A DNA stretch of 64,000 nucleotides, taken from contig NZ_CP107780.1 of assembly GCF_036345175.1 (NCBI RefSeq), forward strand, positions 6,138,001 to 6,202,000, read 5' to 3'. The DNA comes from Streptomyces sp. NBC_00576. Its GTDB lineage: Bacteria > Actinomycetota > Actinomycetes > Streptomycetales > Streptomycetaceae. The notes below the pieces were generated by a model, which saw only the letters and a list, made by a program, of their open reading frames with translations, made no database searches and was not told the DNA's origin. The translations under genes were made by a program, and so were the position numbers. This document shows, piece by piece, positions 16,051 to 25,103 of this stretch (its first letter is position 1; each line of letters opens with the position of its first letter).

Positions 16051-17514
16051 TCATGCCGGACCGCCACCCACGTCGCCCGCCCCGCCCACCACTTCGGTAG
16101 GCCGGTCCCGCTCGGCGGCCTCCAGTTCGGCGGCCCTTTCGGCGGCTCTGAGCCCGGCGATGCGCCGGTGTTCTGCCGCCTTCCCCTCGTAGATGTCGGC
16201 CATGCGCAGGTGGTACGCCGGATCGTGTTCCTCGTAGATGTCGGGGATGCCGTCGAGGTCGTCGTCGCGCTCCTCCGCCTCCCACAGTCGGCGGTATCTG
16301 GCGTTTCGTATCTTCAGCAGCACGGTCGCGGCGAGCGCGGCGATGAGCGAGCCCGTGAGGACGGCGGCCTTGACCTCGTCGGTGAGCGCGGCGTCACCGT
16401 CGAACGCGAGTTCGCCGATCAGCAGCGAGACGGTGAACCCGATCCCGGCGAGCGAGGCGACGGCGAAGACATCGGCCCAGGCGAGGTCGTCGCTGAGCGA
16501 GGCGCGGGTGAAACGGGCCGTCAGCCAGGTCCCGCCGAAGATCCCGACCGTCTTCCCGACCACCAGCCCGAGCACGACGCCGAGGGTCTCCGGCCGCGTG
16601 AACACGTCCCCCAGTGTCCCGCCGGACACCGAGACACCCGCGCTGAACAGGGCGAACAACGGCACGGCGAGCCCTGCCGACAGGGGCCGCACCAGATGTT
16701 CGACGCGCTCACCGGGCGAGCGCTCCTCCCCGTCCTCGGTCCGGGGCGTGCAGCGCAGCATCAGGCCCATCGAGACACCGGCGATGGTGGCGTGGATGCC
16801 GCTGTTGTACATCAGCCCCCAGATGACGAACGCGAGCGGGACGTACACGTACCACCCGCGTACGCCCTTCCGCAGCAGCAGCCAGAAGACGGCGAGGCCG
16901 ACGAGCGCGCCGCCGAGCGCGGCGAAGTTCAGGTCGTCGGTGAAGAAGACCGCGATGATCAGGATGGCGAAGAGGTCGTCGACGACGGCGAGCGTCAGCA
17001 GAAACGCGCGCAGGGCGCTCGGCAGGGACGTACCGATGACGGCGAGCACGGCGAGCGCGAAGGCGATGTCGGTGGCCGTGGGCACGGCCCATCCGGCGAG
17101 CGACCCGCCGCCGGTGATGTTGGTGAGGGTGTAGACGAGCGCCGGTACGACCATTCCGCACAGGGCGGCGACAACGGGCAGCGCGGCGGCCCTCGGGTCG
17201 CGCAGATCCCCGGCGACAAGTTCACGCTTGAGCTCGATGCCGGCGACGAAGAAGAAGACCGCGAGCAGTCCGTCGGCGGCCCAGTGCTGGAGGGAGAGGT
17301 CGAGGCCGAGGGCGGCGGGTCCGACATGGAAGCCGAGGACAGCCTCGTAAGTGTCCTTGATCGGCGTGTTCGCCCAGATCAGCGCGGTGACGGCGGCGAC
17401 GAGCAGCAGCACCCCGCCGACGGTCTCGGTCCGCAACGCGTCCGCGACGAATGTCCGCTCGGGCAGCGAGAGCCGTCCGAGAAGCTTGCGGTTGGTGGTA
17501 CGGGGGGCGACCAC
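16051..17514 (-). CDS. nhaA: Na+/H+ antiporter NhaA
   Basis: 487 residues, 10-12 predicted transmembrane helices. Exchanges sodium for protons across the cytoplasmic membrane. Family motifs are FFVAGIELKREL near residue 100 and LAVVDDLFAI, the pair of aspartates that bind the ion. E. coli NhaA has 388 residues; here about 70 residues are added at the C-terminus, charged and probably cytoplasmic, including DDDLDGIPD, which resembles a calcium-binding loop (see findings). The GTG at 17514 has a near-perfect GGAGGT six nt upstream. Confidence 0.93.
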   Translation of the reverse strand: MVAPRTTNRKLLGRLSLPERTFVADALRTETVGGVLLLVAAVTALIWANTPIKDTYEAVLGFHVGPAALGLDLSLQHWAADGLLAVFFFVAGIELKRELVAGDLRDPRAAALPVVAALCGMVVPALVYTLTNITGGGSLAGWAVPTATDIAFALAVLAVIGTSLPSALRAFLLTLAVVDDLFAILIIAVFFTDDLNFAALGGALVGLAVFWLLLRKGVRGWYVYVPLAFVIWGLMYNSGIHATIAGVSMGLMLRCTPRTEDGEERSPGERVEHLVRPLSAGLAVPLFALFSAGVSVSGGTLGDVFTRPETLGVVLGLVVGKTVGIFGGTWLTARFTRASLSDDLAWADVFAVASLAGIGFTVSLLIGELAFDGDAALTDEVKAAVLTGSLIAALAATVLLKIRNARYRRLWEAEERDDDLDGIPDIYEEHDPAYHLRMADIYEGKAAEHRRIAGLRAAERAAELEAAERDRPTEVVGGAGDVGGGPA

Positions 17515-17685
17515 GGGGAGACCTCCGGACGGTGGGCAGCACGGAACACATGCCGACCAGACTTCCCGGCGCACCTTGTCGATCCTCGCGGATCTTGTCG
17601 CGTCGTTGACGCGATCTTTAGCTTACCTAAGGTGCGGGGAAGGCGCCGCCCGGAGGGACCCCCTGGTTTTTCAGTCCACCTCTGG

Positions 17686-19641
17686 CTAGTCCTCGCTGCC
17701 CGCCGCGGGCAGCTTCGTCTGGATGAGGTCCATGACGGTGGAGTCGGTCAGGGTGGTCACGTCGCCCAGCTCCCGGTTCTCGGCGACGTCACGCAGCAGG
17801 CGGCGCATGATCTTTCCGGAGCGGGTCTTGGGGAGCTCCGCGACCGGCAGGATGCGCTTGGGCTTGGCGATCGGGCCGAGGGCCTCGCCGACGTGACTGC
17901 GCAGTTCGGCGACGAGGGTGTCGGTCTCGGAGGCGGTGCCGCGCAGGATGACGAAGGCGACGATGGCCTGCCCGGTCGTCTCGTCGGCGGCACCCACCAC
18001 GGCCGCTTCGGCGACGGAGGGGTGTGAGACGAGCGCGGACTCGACCTCGGTGGTGGAGATGTTGTGCCCGGAGACGAGCATGACGTCGTCCACGCGTCCG
18101 AGCAGCCAGATGTCGCCGTCGTCGTCCTTCTTCGCGCCGTCACCCGCGAAGTACTTGCCCTCGAACCGGGACCAGTACGTGTCGAGGAACCGCTGGTCGT
18201 CGCCCCAGATGGTGCGCAGCATGGAGGGCCACGGCTCGGTCAGCACGAGGTAGCCGCCGCCCCCGTTGGGCACTTCGCGCGCCTCGTCGTCGACGACGGT
18301 GGCGGAGATGCCGGGCAGCGCCCGCTGAGCGGACCCCGGCTTGGTCTCGGTCACGCCGGGCAGCGGGGAGATCATCATGGCGCCCGTCTCGGTCTGCCAC
18401 CAGGTGTCGACGATGGGCGTCACATCGCCGCCGATGTGCTTGCGGTACCAGATCCACGCCTCGGGGTTGATCGGCTCACCCACCGATCCCAGCACCCGGA
18501 GGGAGGACAGATCGAACTTGGCGGGGATGTCGTCGCCCCACTTCATGAACGTACGAATGGCGGTGGGCGCCGTGTAGAGGATGGTCACCCCGTACTTCTG
18601 GATGATCTCCCAGAAGCGGCCCTGGTGCGGGGTGTCCGGCGTTCCCTCGTACATCACCTGGGTCGCACCGTTGGCCAGCGGTCCGTACACGATGTAGGAG
18701 TGCCCGGTGACCCAGCCGACGTCGGCGGTGCACCAGTAGACGTCGGTCTCCGGCTTGAGGTCGAAGACGGCGTGGTGGGTGTACGCGGCCTGGGTGAGGT
18801 AGCCGCCGGAGGTGTGCAGGATGCCCTTGGGCTTACCCGTCGTACCGGAGGTGTAGAGGATGAACAGCGGCTGCTCGGCCTCGAACGCCTCGGGCGTGTG
18901 CTCGGCGCTCTGCCGCTCGACGACCTCGTGCCACCACACGTCCCGGCCCTCGTGCCACTCGACGTCCTGCCCGGTACGGCGGACGACGAGCACGTGCTCC
19001 ACGTTGTCGACGCGCTCGACGGCGGCGTCGACGGCGGGCTTGAGCGCGGACGGCTTGCCGCGCCGGTAGCCACCGTCGGTGGTGATGACGATCTTGGCGT
19101 CGGCGTCCTGGATGCGGGTCGCGAGCGCGTCCGCGGAGAACCCGCCGAAGACGACGGAGTGCGCGGCGCCGATACGGGCGCAGGCGAGCATCGCGATCGC
19201 CGTCTCCGGGATCATCGGCATGTAGACGGCGACCCGGTCGCCCTTCTCGACCCCCAGCTCCAGCAGGGCGTTGGCGGCCTTGGAGACCTCGTCCTTGAGC
19301 TCGGCGTAGGTGATCGCGCGGCTGTCGCCGGGCTCCCCCTCGAAGTGGATGGCGACCCGGTCGCCGTTCCCGGCCTCGACATGCCGGTCGACGCAGTTGT
19401 ACGCGACGTTGAGGCTGCCGTCCTTGAACCACTTGGCGAACGGAGGGTTCGACCAGTCCAGCGTCTCGGTCGGCTCGGTGGCCCAGGTCAGCCGGCGGGC
19501 CTGCGCGGCCCAGAAGCCGAGCCGGTCAGCCTTGGCCTGTTCGTACGCCTCCGCCGTGACGTTGGCGTCTGCGGCCAGCTCGGCGGGTGGCGCGAACCTG
19601 CGCTCTTCCTTGAGCAGGTTGGCCAGGCTTTCGTTGCTCAC
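17686..19641 (-). CDS. acsA: Acetyl-CoA synthetase (AMP-forming)
   Basis: 651 residues, matching the 652 of E. coli Acs. Activates acetate to acetyl-CoA via acetyl-AMP. The AMP-binding motif is YTSGTTGKPKG, adenylate-forming core motifs are DTWWQTETG and LGRVDDVMLVSGHN, and the catalytic, acetylation-prone lysine is in PKTRSGKIMRR near residue 615. GTG at 19641 follows AAGGGAG. Divergently or separately transcribed from its neighbours; the position near ephE and marP equals that of acs in M. tuberculosis. Confidence 0.95.
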   Translation of the reverse strand: MSNESLANLLKEERRFAPPAELAADANVTAEAYEQAKADRLGFWAAQARRLTWATEPTETLDWSNPPFAKWFKDGSLNVAYNCVDRHVEAGNGDRVAIHFEGEPGDSRAITYAELKDEVSKAANALLELGVEKGDRVAVYMPMIPETAIAMLACARIGAAHSVVFGGFSADALATRIQDADAKIVITTDGGYRRGKPSALKPAVDAAVERVDNVEHVLVVRRTGQDVEWHEGRDVWWHEVVERQSAEHTPEAFEAEQPLFILYTSGTTGKPKGILHTSGGYLTQAAYTHHAVFDLKPETDVYWCTADVGWVTGHSYIVYGPLANGATQVMYEGTPDTPHQGRFWEIIQKYGVTILYTAPTAIRTFMKWGDDIPAKFDLSSLRVLGSVGEPINPEAWIWYRKHIGGDVTPIVDTWWQTETGAMMISPLPGVTETKPGSAQRALPGISATVVDDEAREVPNGGGGYLVLTEPWPSMLRTIWGDDQRFLDTYWSRFEGKYFAGDGAKKDDDGDIWLLGRVDDVMLVSGHNISTTEVESALVSHPSVAEAAVVGAADETTGQAIVAFVILRGTASETDTLVAELRSHVGEALGPIAKPKRILPVAELPKTRSGKIMRRLLRDVAENRELGDVTTLTDSTVMDLIQTKLPAAGSED

Positions 19642-19844
19642 GACATCTCCCTTACGGTGCTTTGCCGGGGCGACCGTTGTGTCCCAGGCCACAGCTCATC
19701 AGACCGGGGGGCCCGCTGACAAGGGCCGACGAGAAATTGGTTTAGACCTTTGGGCTCCCTCGGGTCGCTCCCGTCGGCGCGCCTCTTCGTGAGGGGGACA
19801 ACCAAGGTCACGTACGCGATGGCCGCCCGGTTCACCCGTCCTCG

Positions 19845-22319
19845 TCAGGCGGACAGTCCGGCCGCCCTCACATGATCGAACACCTCGTCCCCGCCCACCA
19901 TTCCGGTGAGCAGATACGCCTGTGCCTCACCCACATGGAAGTACATTCCGTGCAGCTCGAGCGCGCCCTCCTGCAGCGCCCTGGCCACCGACTCGTGCGC
20001 CTGGAGATGCTCCAACTGCTGGACGACGTTGGTCAGGCAGAGCTGCTCGGCCACGTCGGCGGGTGCCCGCCCGGCGAGCCGTGTCCAGGGCCGGTCCGTC
20101 GCGGCCATCCGCTCCAGGCTCGGCAGTCCGTGCCGCAGCCAGCGCCTGAGCGGAGTCGGTGCCCCGTCGGGCTCCATGCTCAGCAGCGCCTGCATGGCCC
20201 CGCACCCGGAGTGCCCGCACACCGTGATCGAGCGCACCTTCAGTACGTCCACCGCGTACTCGATCGCGGCCGCCACCGAGTCGTCCCCGCTCTCCTCGCC
20301 GGGCCGCGGCACCAGGTTGCCGACGTTCCGTACGACGAACAGGTCGCCGGGACCACTGGAGGTGATCATCGACGTGACGAGGCGCGAGTCGGCACACGTC
20401 AGGAACAGCTGTGAGGGTTGCTGCCCCTCGCGCGCCAGCCTGGCCAGCTCACCGCGTACCAGCGGCGCGGTGTTCCGCTGGAACGCGCTGATACCGCGCG
20501 CCAGTTGATGCCCGCTCGGCTCGCCGGCACCGAACAAGCCCGACGAGTCGGCCGAGTGGGCCGATTTGGCAGAGTTGCACGAGCCGGGAGAGCCGGCGAC
20601 ACCGCTCGCCCCGCCGGGCCCAGCCGCCGTCTCCCCTCGCCCCTGTCCGGACTCCGGGACTTCGCACTGGTGGTTGCGCCAGGGCGTCCAGGGCCGACAG
20701 CGGCAGTCGGAGGCGTTCGAGGGCTCGGCGATACGTGTCCCCGCCCGGCCGGTCACCTCGACGGTGCCGCCCTGCGCGGTGTGCGTGCTCTGCCAGTGGT
20801 GCAGGGATTCGTACGCCGCGTGGTCCATGAACGATCCGTCCAACTCCACGACGGCGTCCGCCCCTTGGGGCACGAGGTGCAGGGTCCGGCTGAGCCGGGG
20901 CACCGCGAGGAAGGTCAACTGCCCTCGGACATGTACGTAATGGACTCCCCCTGTCTCGTCGTGTCTGACTTCGTAGGTGATCCGGGTGCGAGCGAGGCGG
21001 TTCAGGGCGACGCCGACGGCGACCGCGACGCCCAGCATCACTCCTTCGAGGACGCCGAGGAGAACGACGCCCAGGGTTGTCACCGCGTAGACCAGGACCT
21101 CGCGGTGGCGGGTCACCGTGCGAATGTGGTGCAGGGACACCATCTGGATGCCGACGGCCATCACCAGGGCGGCGAGTGAGGCGAGCGGGATCAGCTCCAG
21201 GATCGGAACCATCAGCAACGCGGCGACTACTACGAAAACGCCGTGCAGCATCGTGGAGTTCCGGCTCACGGCACCGGCTTGTACATTCGCCGAACTCCGC
21301 ACGGCCACGCCCGCGACCGGCAGTCCGCCGAGCGCACCGGACACGACGTTGGCGACGCCCTGGCCGAGCAGTTCACGGTTCAGGTCGGCACGGCCGACGC
21401 GAGCCGCTCCGCCGCCGGTGGCCCGTCCGGCCAGCAGCTCGGGCCGGGAGGCCACCAGCTTGTCCACGGCGACCGCGCCGAGCAGCGACTGCACGCTGCA
21501 CACCAGGGTGACGGTGAGCACGGCGGCGGCGACGCCGAGCGCGGGTCCTTCGGGCAGCCCGGCCAGCGCATGGCTGCGCCAGGACGGCAGGTCGACCTTG
21601 GGCAGGACCAGCCCGGCGAGCGCGGCGGTGAGTGTGGCGCCGCTGACGGCGACGAGCGCGGCCGGCACCTTGCGCAGAACGCGCCCCGCCCGGCCGGGAA
21701 GCCGTGGCCAGACCAGCAGCAGGGTCAGGGTCAGCACGCTCATCGACACGGCGGCGGGATGCAGGCCGGCCAGCTGGGCGGGCAGCGCGCGGAGATTGTC
21801 GAGGACCGAACTCTCCGGCGTACCCCCGAGGACGATGTGCAGCTGGGCGACGGCGATCGTCACGCCGATCCCGGCGAGCATGCCGTGGACGACGGCGGGG
21901 CTGACGGCGAGCGCCGTGCGGGCCACGCGCACGCAGCCGAGGGCGAGTTGGACGAGCCCGGCGAGGACGGTGATGGCGCAGGTCGTACGCCACCCGTACC
22001 GCTGGATGAGGTCGGCGGTGACGACGGTGAGCCCGGCGGCGGGGCCGCTCACCTGGAGCGGGGAGCCGCCGAGCCGTCCGGCGACGAGTCCGCCGACGGC
22101 GGCGGCGACCAGGCCGGCCTGGAGCGGTGCGCCGGTGGCGAGGGCGATGCCCAGGGAGAGAGGCAGGGCGATCAGGAAGACCGCGATCGAGGCCGACACA
22201 TCGGCGCCCGCGACGCGGAAGCGGCGAGGCGGTGTCGGCGGCGGTGGGGGGCTGTGGGGCTGGTGCATGCGCTTTGTCCGAGTCGGGTCGGGGGCGCGAG
22301 TGGGGATGCAGGCAGACAT
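19845..22319 (-). CDS. SulP-family anion transporter fused to beta-carbonic anhydrase
   Basis: 824 residues in one frame. Residues 40-440 are a SulP (SLC26-like) transporter, with about 12 hydrophobic segments and LQVSGPAAGLTV as the family signature. A reduced STAS-like domain follows (VHYVHVRGQLTFLAVPRL, about 450-525). After a Ser/Gly-rich linker, residues about 600-820 form a beta-class carbonic anhydrase with zinc ligands C642 (in CADSR, with D644), H703 and C706 (HSGCG). Such fusions are known and suggest bicarbonate uptake coupled to CO2/HCO3- conversion at the cytosolic face. The ATG at 22319 has GGAGGAGACGGG upstream. No frameshift is seen between the halves. Confidence 0.92.
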   Translation of the reverse strand: MSACIPTRAPDPTRTKRMHQPHSPPPPPTPPRRFRVAGADVSASIAVFLIALPLSLGIALATGAPLQAGLVAAAVGGLVAGRLGGSPLQVSGPAAGLTVVTADLIQRYGWRTTCAITVLAGLVQLALGCVRVARTALAVSPAVVHGMLAGIGVTIAVAQLHIVLGGTPESSVLDNLRALPAQLAGLHPAAVSMSVLTLTLLLVWPRLPGRAGRVLRKVPAALVAVSGATLTAALAGLVLPKVDLPSWRSHALAGLPEGPALGVAAAVLTVTLVCSVQSLLGAVAVDKLVASRPELLAGRATGGGAARVGRADLNRELLGQGVANVVSGALGGLPVAGVAVRSSANVQAGAVSRNSTMLHGVFVVVAALLMVPILELIPLASLAALVMAVGIQMVSLHHIRTVTRHREVLVYAVTTLGVVLLGVLEGVMLGVAVAVGVALNRLARTRITYEVRHDETGGVHYVHVRGQLTFLAVPRLSRTLHLVPQGADAVVELDGSFMDHAAYESLHHWQSTHTAQGGTVEVTGRAGTRIAEPSNASDCRCRPWTPWRNHQCEVPESGQGRGETAAGPGGASGVAGSPGSCNSAKSAHSADSSGLFGAGEPSGHQLARGISAFQRNTAPLVRGELARLAREGQQPSQLFLTCADSRLVTSMITSSGPGDLFVVRNVGNLVPRPGEESGDDSVAAAIEYAVDVLKVRSITVCGHSGCGAMQALLSMEPDGAPTPLRRWLRHGLPSLERMAATDRPWTRLAGRAPADVAEQLCLTNVVQQLEHLQAHESVARALQEGALELHGMYFHVGEAQAYLLTGMVGGDEVFDHVRAAGLSA

Positions 22320-22625
22320 GTTTCCCGTCTCCTCCGGGGCAGCGCGGTCGCGGAACAGGTGGTCCCCCGTCGATGCGCGGGGGGCGGGTCGCGGCCGTGG
22401 GTCACGGCGTGCAAGCGGCGGGATAATTCAACGCTCGGTAAACGGATCGTAATGCACGGTAAAGGACGTGTATGTATTTTCGGGGCAAATGGGTTAACGA
22501 ATCACCTCAATGAGTGAAGTGGACTTTTGATCGGCTTGTCGTACTAATTCCTTCTCGGTCCCATGCGACCTTGACGGCGCCGCGCCCGAAAGCGCCGGCC
22601 CGAACGAAGGAAGAGGTGGGCGGAC
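22320..22625. other. Divergent intergenic region
   Basis: About 300 bp between the SulP fusion and the lipoprotein gene. The stretch around 22425-22560 is clearly more A+T-rich than its surroundings and probably contains promoters for both. No gene is visible. Confidence 0.4.
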
Positions 22626-23903
22626 ATGGCCGTCACCAAGAGGATCGCCGCAGGTGTCATGGCCGTCGCGGCCTGTGCCGCTTCACTCGCCGGCTGCGGG
22701 GCGGAAACCACCGGCTCCTCCGGTGCGAAGGGGGGCGCGCACGATGCGAAGAAGGCGGCCCCGGCACCGGCACCCAAGAGCGCGGCCCGGCTGATCGGCG
22801 ACGGCTCCACCGCGTACACCGGAGCCCAGCCCTACCAGCCCAGGCCCGAGCGCCTCAAGCCCGGCCAGAAGCCGCCGCAGTTCGTCGTCTTCTCCTGGGA
22901 CGGCGCGGGTGAGGACAGCCAGCGGCTGTTCTCCCGCTTCCGCAAGGTGGCCAAGGCCAACAAGGCGACGATGACGTACTTCCTGAGCGGTGTGTACCTG
23001 CTCCCGGAGGACAAGCGCGACCTGTACCGGCCACCCCGGCACTCGCCGGGCCGCTCCGACATCGGCTTCAACGACGAGCAGGGCATCGCCGACACCGTGA
23101 AGCAGCTGCGGCTGGCCTGGCTGGAGGGCAGCGAGATCGGCACCCACTTCAACGGCCACTTCTGTGGCAGCGGAGGCGGTGTCGGTGAGTGGTCGGTGGA
23201 GGACTGGAAGAACGAGATCGCCCAGGCGAAACGTTTCGTGAAGTCCTGGAAGACCACCACGGGCATGACGAAGGCGTCCCCACTGCCCTTCGACTACGAG
23301 AAGGAACTCGTCGGCGCCCGCACGCCCTGCCTGGAAGGGCAGAAGAACTTCATGAGCGCGGCCCGCGAACTGGGCTTCCGCTACGACACGAGCGGTGTCA
23401 ACGACCAGCTCTGGCCCGCGAAGAAGCAGGGCCTGTGGGACCTGTCCATGCAGCTCGTCCCGGTCCCCGGCCGCCGCTTCGAGACGCTGACCATGGACTA
23501 CAACTTCTACATGAACCAGTCCCAGGCACGCACGGGCGCCAAGGGCCGGCACGAGTACTGGGGCGACCAGTTCCGCGACGGTCTCCTCAAGGGCTTCGAG
23601 CGCGCCCACGACGGCAACCGCGCACCCCTGCTCATCGGCAACCACTTCGAGTCGTGGAACGGCGGCGTCTACATGCGCGCCGTCGAGGAGGTCATCGAAC
23701 GCGTCTGCACGAAGGCCGACGTGCGCTGTGTCTCGTTCCGGCAGCTCGCCGACTGGCTGGACGCGCAGGATCCGCAGACCCTGGCGAGGTTGCGCACGCT
23801 CGGGGTCGGTGAGGCGCCGAAGGGGGGCTGGGCGACCTTCCTGGCGGGGCGGCCGGGCCCGGCCCCGAAGGGGGTACCGGGGGCTCCGGCTGCCAAGCGG
23901 TAG
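22626..23903 (+). CDS. Lipoprotein with polysaccharide-deacetylase-like fold
   Basis: 425 residues. A lipobox LAGC with the acylated cysteine at C24 makes it a surface lipoprotein, followed by an Ala/Lys/Pro linker. FVVFSWDGAGED near residue 90, GSEIGTHFNGHF near 177 and the late SWNGGVYMRAVEEVI resemble the order of motifs in NodB-type carbohydrate deacetylases (first Asp, then H-x3-H), though the match is loose and I would not name a substrate. The ATG at 22626 has AAGGAAGAGG upstream. No operon partner. Confidence 0.75.
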   Translation: MAVTKRIAAGVMAVAACAASLAGCGAETTGSSGAKGGAHDAKKAAPAPAPKSAARLIGDGSTAYTGAQPYQPRPERLKPGQKPPQFVVFSWDGAGEDSQRLFSRFRKVAKANKATMTYFLSGVYLLPEDKRDLYRPPRHSPGRSDIGFNDEQGIADTVKQLRLAWLEGSEIGTHFNGHFCGSGGGVGEWSVEDWKNEIAQAKRFVKSWKTTTGMTKASPLPFDYEKELVGARTPCLEGQKNFMSAARELGFRYDTSGVNDQLWPAKKQGLWDLSMQLVPVPGRRFETLTMDYNFYMNQSQARTGAKGRHEYWGDQFRDGLLKGFERAHDGNRAPLLIGNHFESWNGGVYMRAVEEVIERVCTKADVRCVSFRQLADWLDAQDPQTLARLRTLGVGEAPKGGWATFLAGRPGPAPKGVPGAPAAKR

Positions 23904-24018
23904 CGATTGGGTGGGTGCGATTCTTTGGCCGCGGGTCGGTGGGGGCTGGTCGCGCCCGCGGCGGAGCCGCAGACAGATACAGCCCCGCGCCCATTCGGGG
24001 CGCTGCGCGCACCCGACC
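23904..24018. repeat. Streptomyces-type intergenic repeat
   Basis: Between two convergent genes lies sequence of the type GGCTGGTCGCGCCCGCGGCG followed by CAGCCCCGCGCCC, which I recognise as a common Streptomyces intergenic repeat family that forms hairpins (GCGGCGGAGCCGC). It probably terminates both genes. Confidence 0.5.
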
Positions 24019-25008
24019 TCAGACGGTGGTTGCTGCCAACTGCTCGCCCAGTACGAAGCCGGGGTCCACCTGGGCCGCCAGGTCGACTCCGGTGCGGGCG
24101 TTGGCCCAGGAGTGGGCGTTCTTCAGATGGAAGTGGACCATCTGGTGGGTGTAGCGCTCCCAGTCGCGCAGCTCGTACCTGGCGTCGACGGCCGTCCGCA
24201 ACCGGCGCAGGGAACGGTGGTTGGTGTCCTCCAGGTGCTCGAACCGTGCGGTCCGGCCCTTCTCCATGGCACGCACCCAGTCCGAGTGCCCGACCGTTTC
24301 CAGGAGGTCGTCCCCGACTTCGGCGCGGAGGAAGTCGACGTCGTCCTGACCCTGCACCTTGTTGCCGATGACCTTCAGGGCGACGCCGAAGTCCTGGGCG
24401 TACTCCTTGTACTGGCGATAGACGGAGACTCCCTTCCGGGTCGGTTCGGCGACGAGGAACGTGATGTCGAAGCGGGTGAACAGGCCGGACGCGAAGGAGT
24501 CCGAGCCCGCGGTCATGTCGACGACGACATACTCGCCCGGGCCGTCGACGAGATGGTTCAGGCACAGCTCCACCGCGCCCGTCTTGGAGTGGTAGCAGGC
24601 CACTCCGAGATCGGCTTCGGTGAACGGGCCGGTGACCATCAAACGGACGGCGCCGCCGTCGAGTTCCACCGGCCGCGCGCAGGCGTCGTACACCGGATTG
24701 GTCTCCTGGATCCGCAGCAGGCGCGAGCCTCCGCCGGGCGGGGTCGTCTTGATCATCGCGTCGGCACAGGCGATGCGTGGGTTCGTGCCGCGGAGGTACT
24801 CCTTGATCAGCTCCATCCGCTCGCCCATCGCGGGCATCGCGGCGGCTTCGGTGTCGTGAAGGCCGAGTGCGGCGCCCAAGTGCTGGTTGATGTCGGCGTC
24901 GATGGCGAGGACCGGCGCCCCGGAGGCCGTGAGGTGGCGGATGAACAGCGAGGACAGCGTGGTCTTGCCGCTGCCGCCCTTCCCGACGAAAGCAATTTTC
25001 ATGTTCAC
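24019..25008 (-). CDS. CooC/ParA-type SIMIBI ATPase
   Basis: 329 residues. The deviant Walker A KGGSGKTT at 10-17 and DADINQHLG near 38 place it in the MinD/ParA/CooC class; VVDMTAGSDSFASG near residue 165 is the switch II region. The closest resemblance I see is to CooC-like metal-centre maturation ATPases, but no CO dehydrogenase or hydrogenase is nearby. It starts with GTG 25008, or ATG 25002 two codons later; neither has a clear ribosome-binding site. Divergent from the Fic-like gene by 95 bp. Partner and cargo unknown. Confidence 0.8.
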   Translation of the reverse strand: MNMKIAFVGKGGSGKTTLSSLFIRHLTASGAPVLAIDADINQHLGAALGLHDTEAAAMPAMGERMELIKEYLRGTNPRIACADAMIKTTPPGGGSRLLRIQETNPVYDACARPVELDGGAVRLMVTGPFTEADLGVACYHSKTGAVELCLNHLVDGPGEYVVVDMTAGSDSFASGLFTRFDITFLVAEPTRKGVSVYRQYKEYAQDFGVALKVIGNKVQGQDDVDFLRAEVGDDLLETVGHSDWVRAMEKGRTARFEHLEDTNHRSLRRLRTAVDARYELRDWERYTHQMVHFHLKNAHSWANARTGVDLAAQVDPGFVLGEQLAATTV

Positions 25009-25103
25009 TAACGGTAGTGGAGTGAGCGCTGAGAGTGTCCAGGGGGCGTGAGGAAGTCCACTCCTTCGTGGGTGGGCTCCCTGGAGTGCGTAGGGTCGTA
25101 CTC

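Noticed and set aside
17618..17633. Iron-box-like TTAGCTTACCTAAG upstream of nhaA
   Set aside because: Only one half matches the Dmd/IdeR consensus, the length is short and the neighbours have no iron role.
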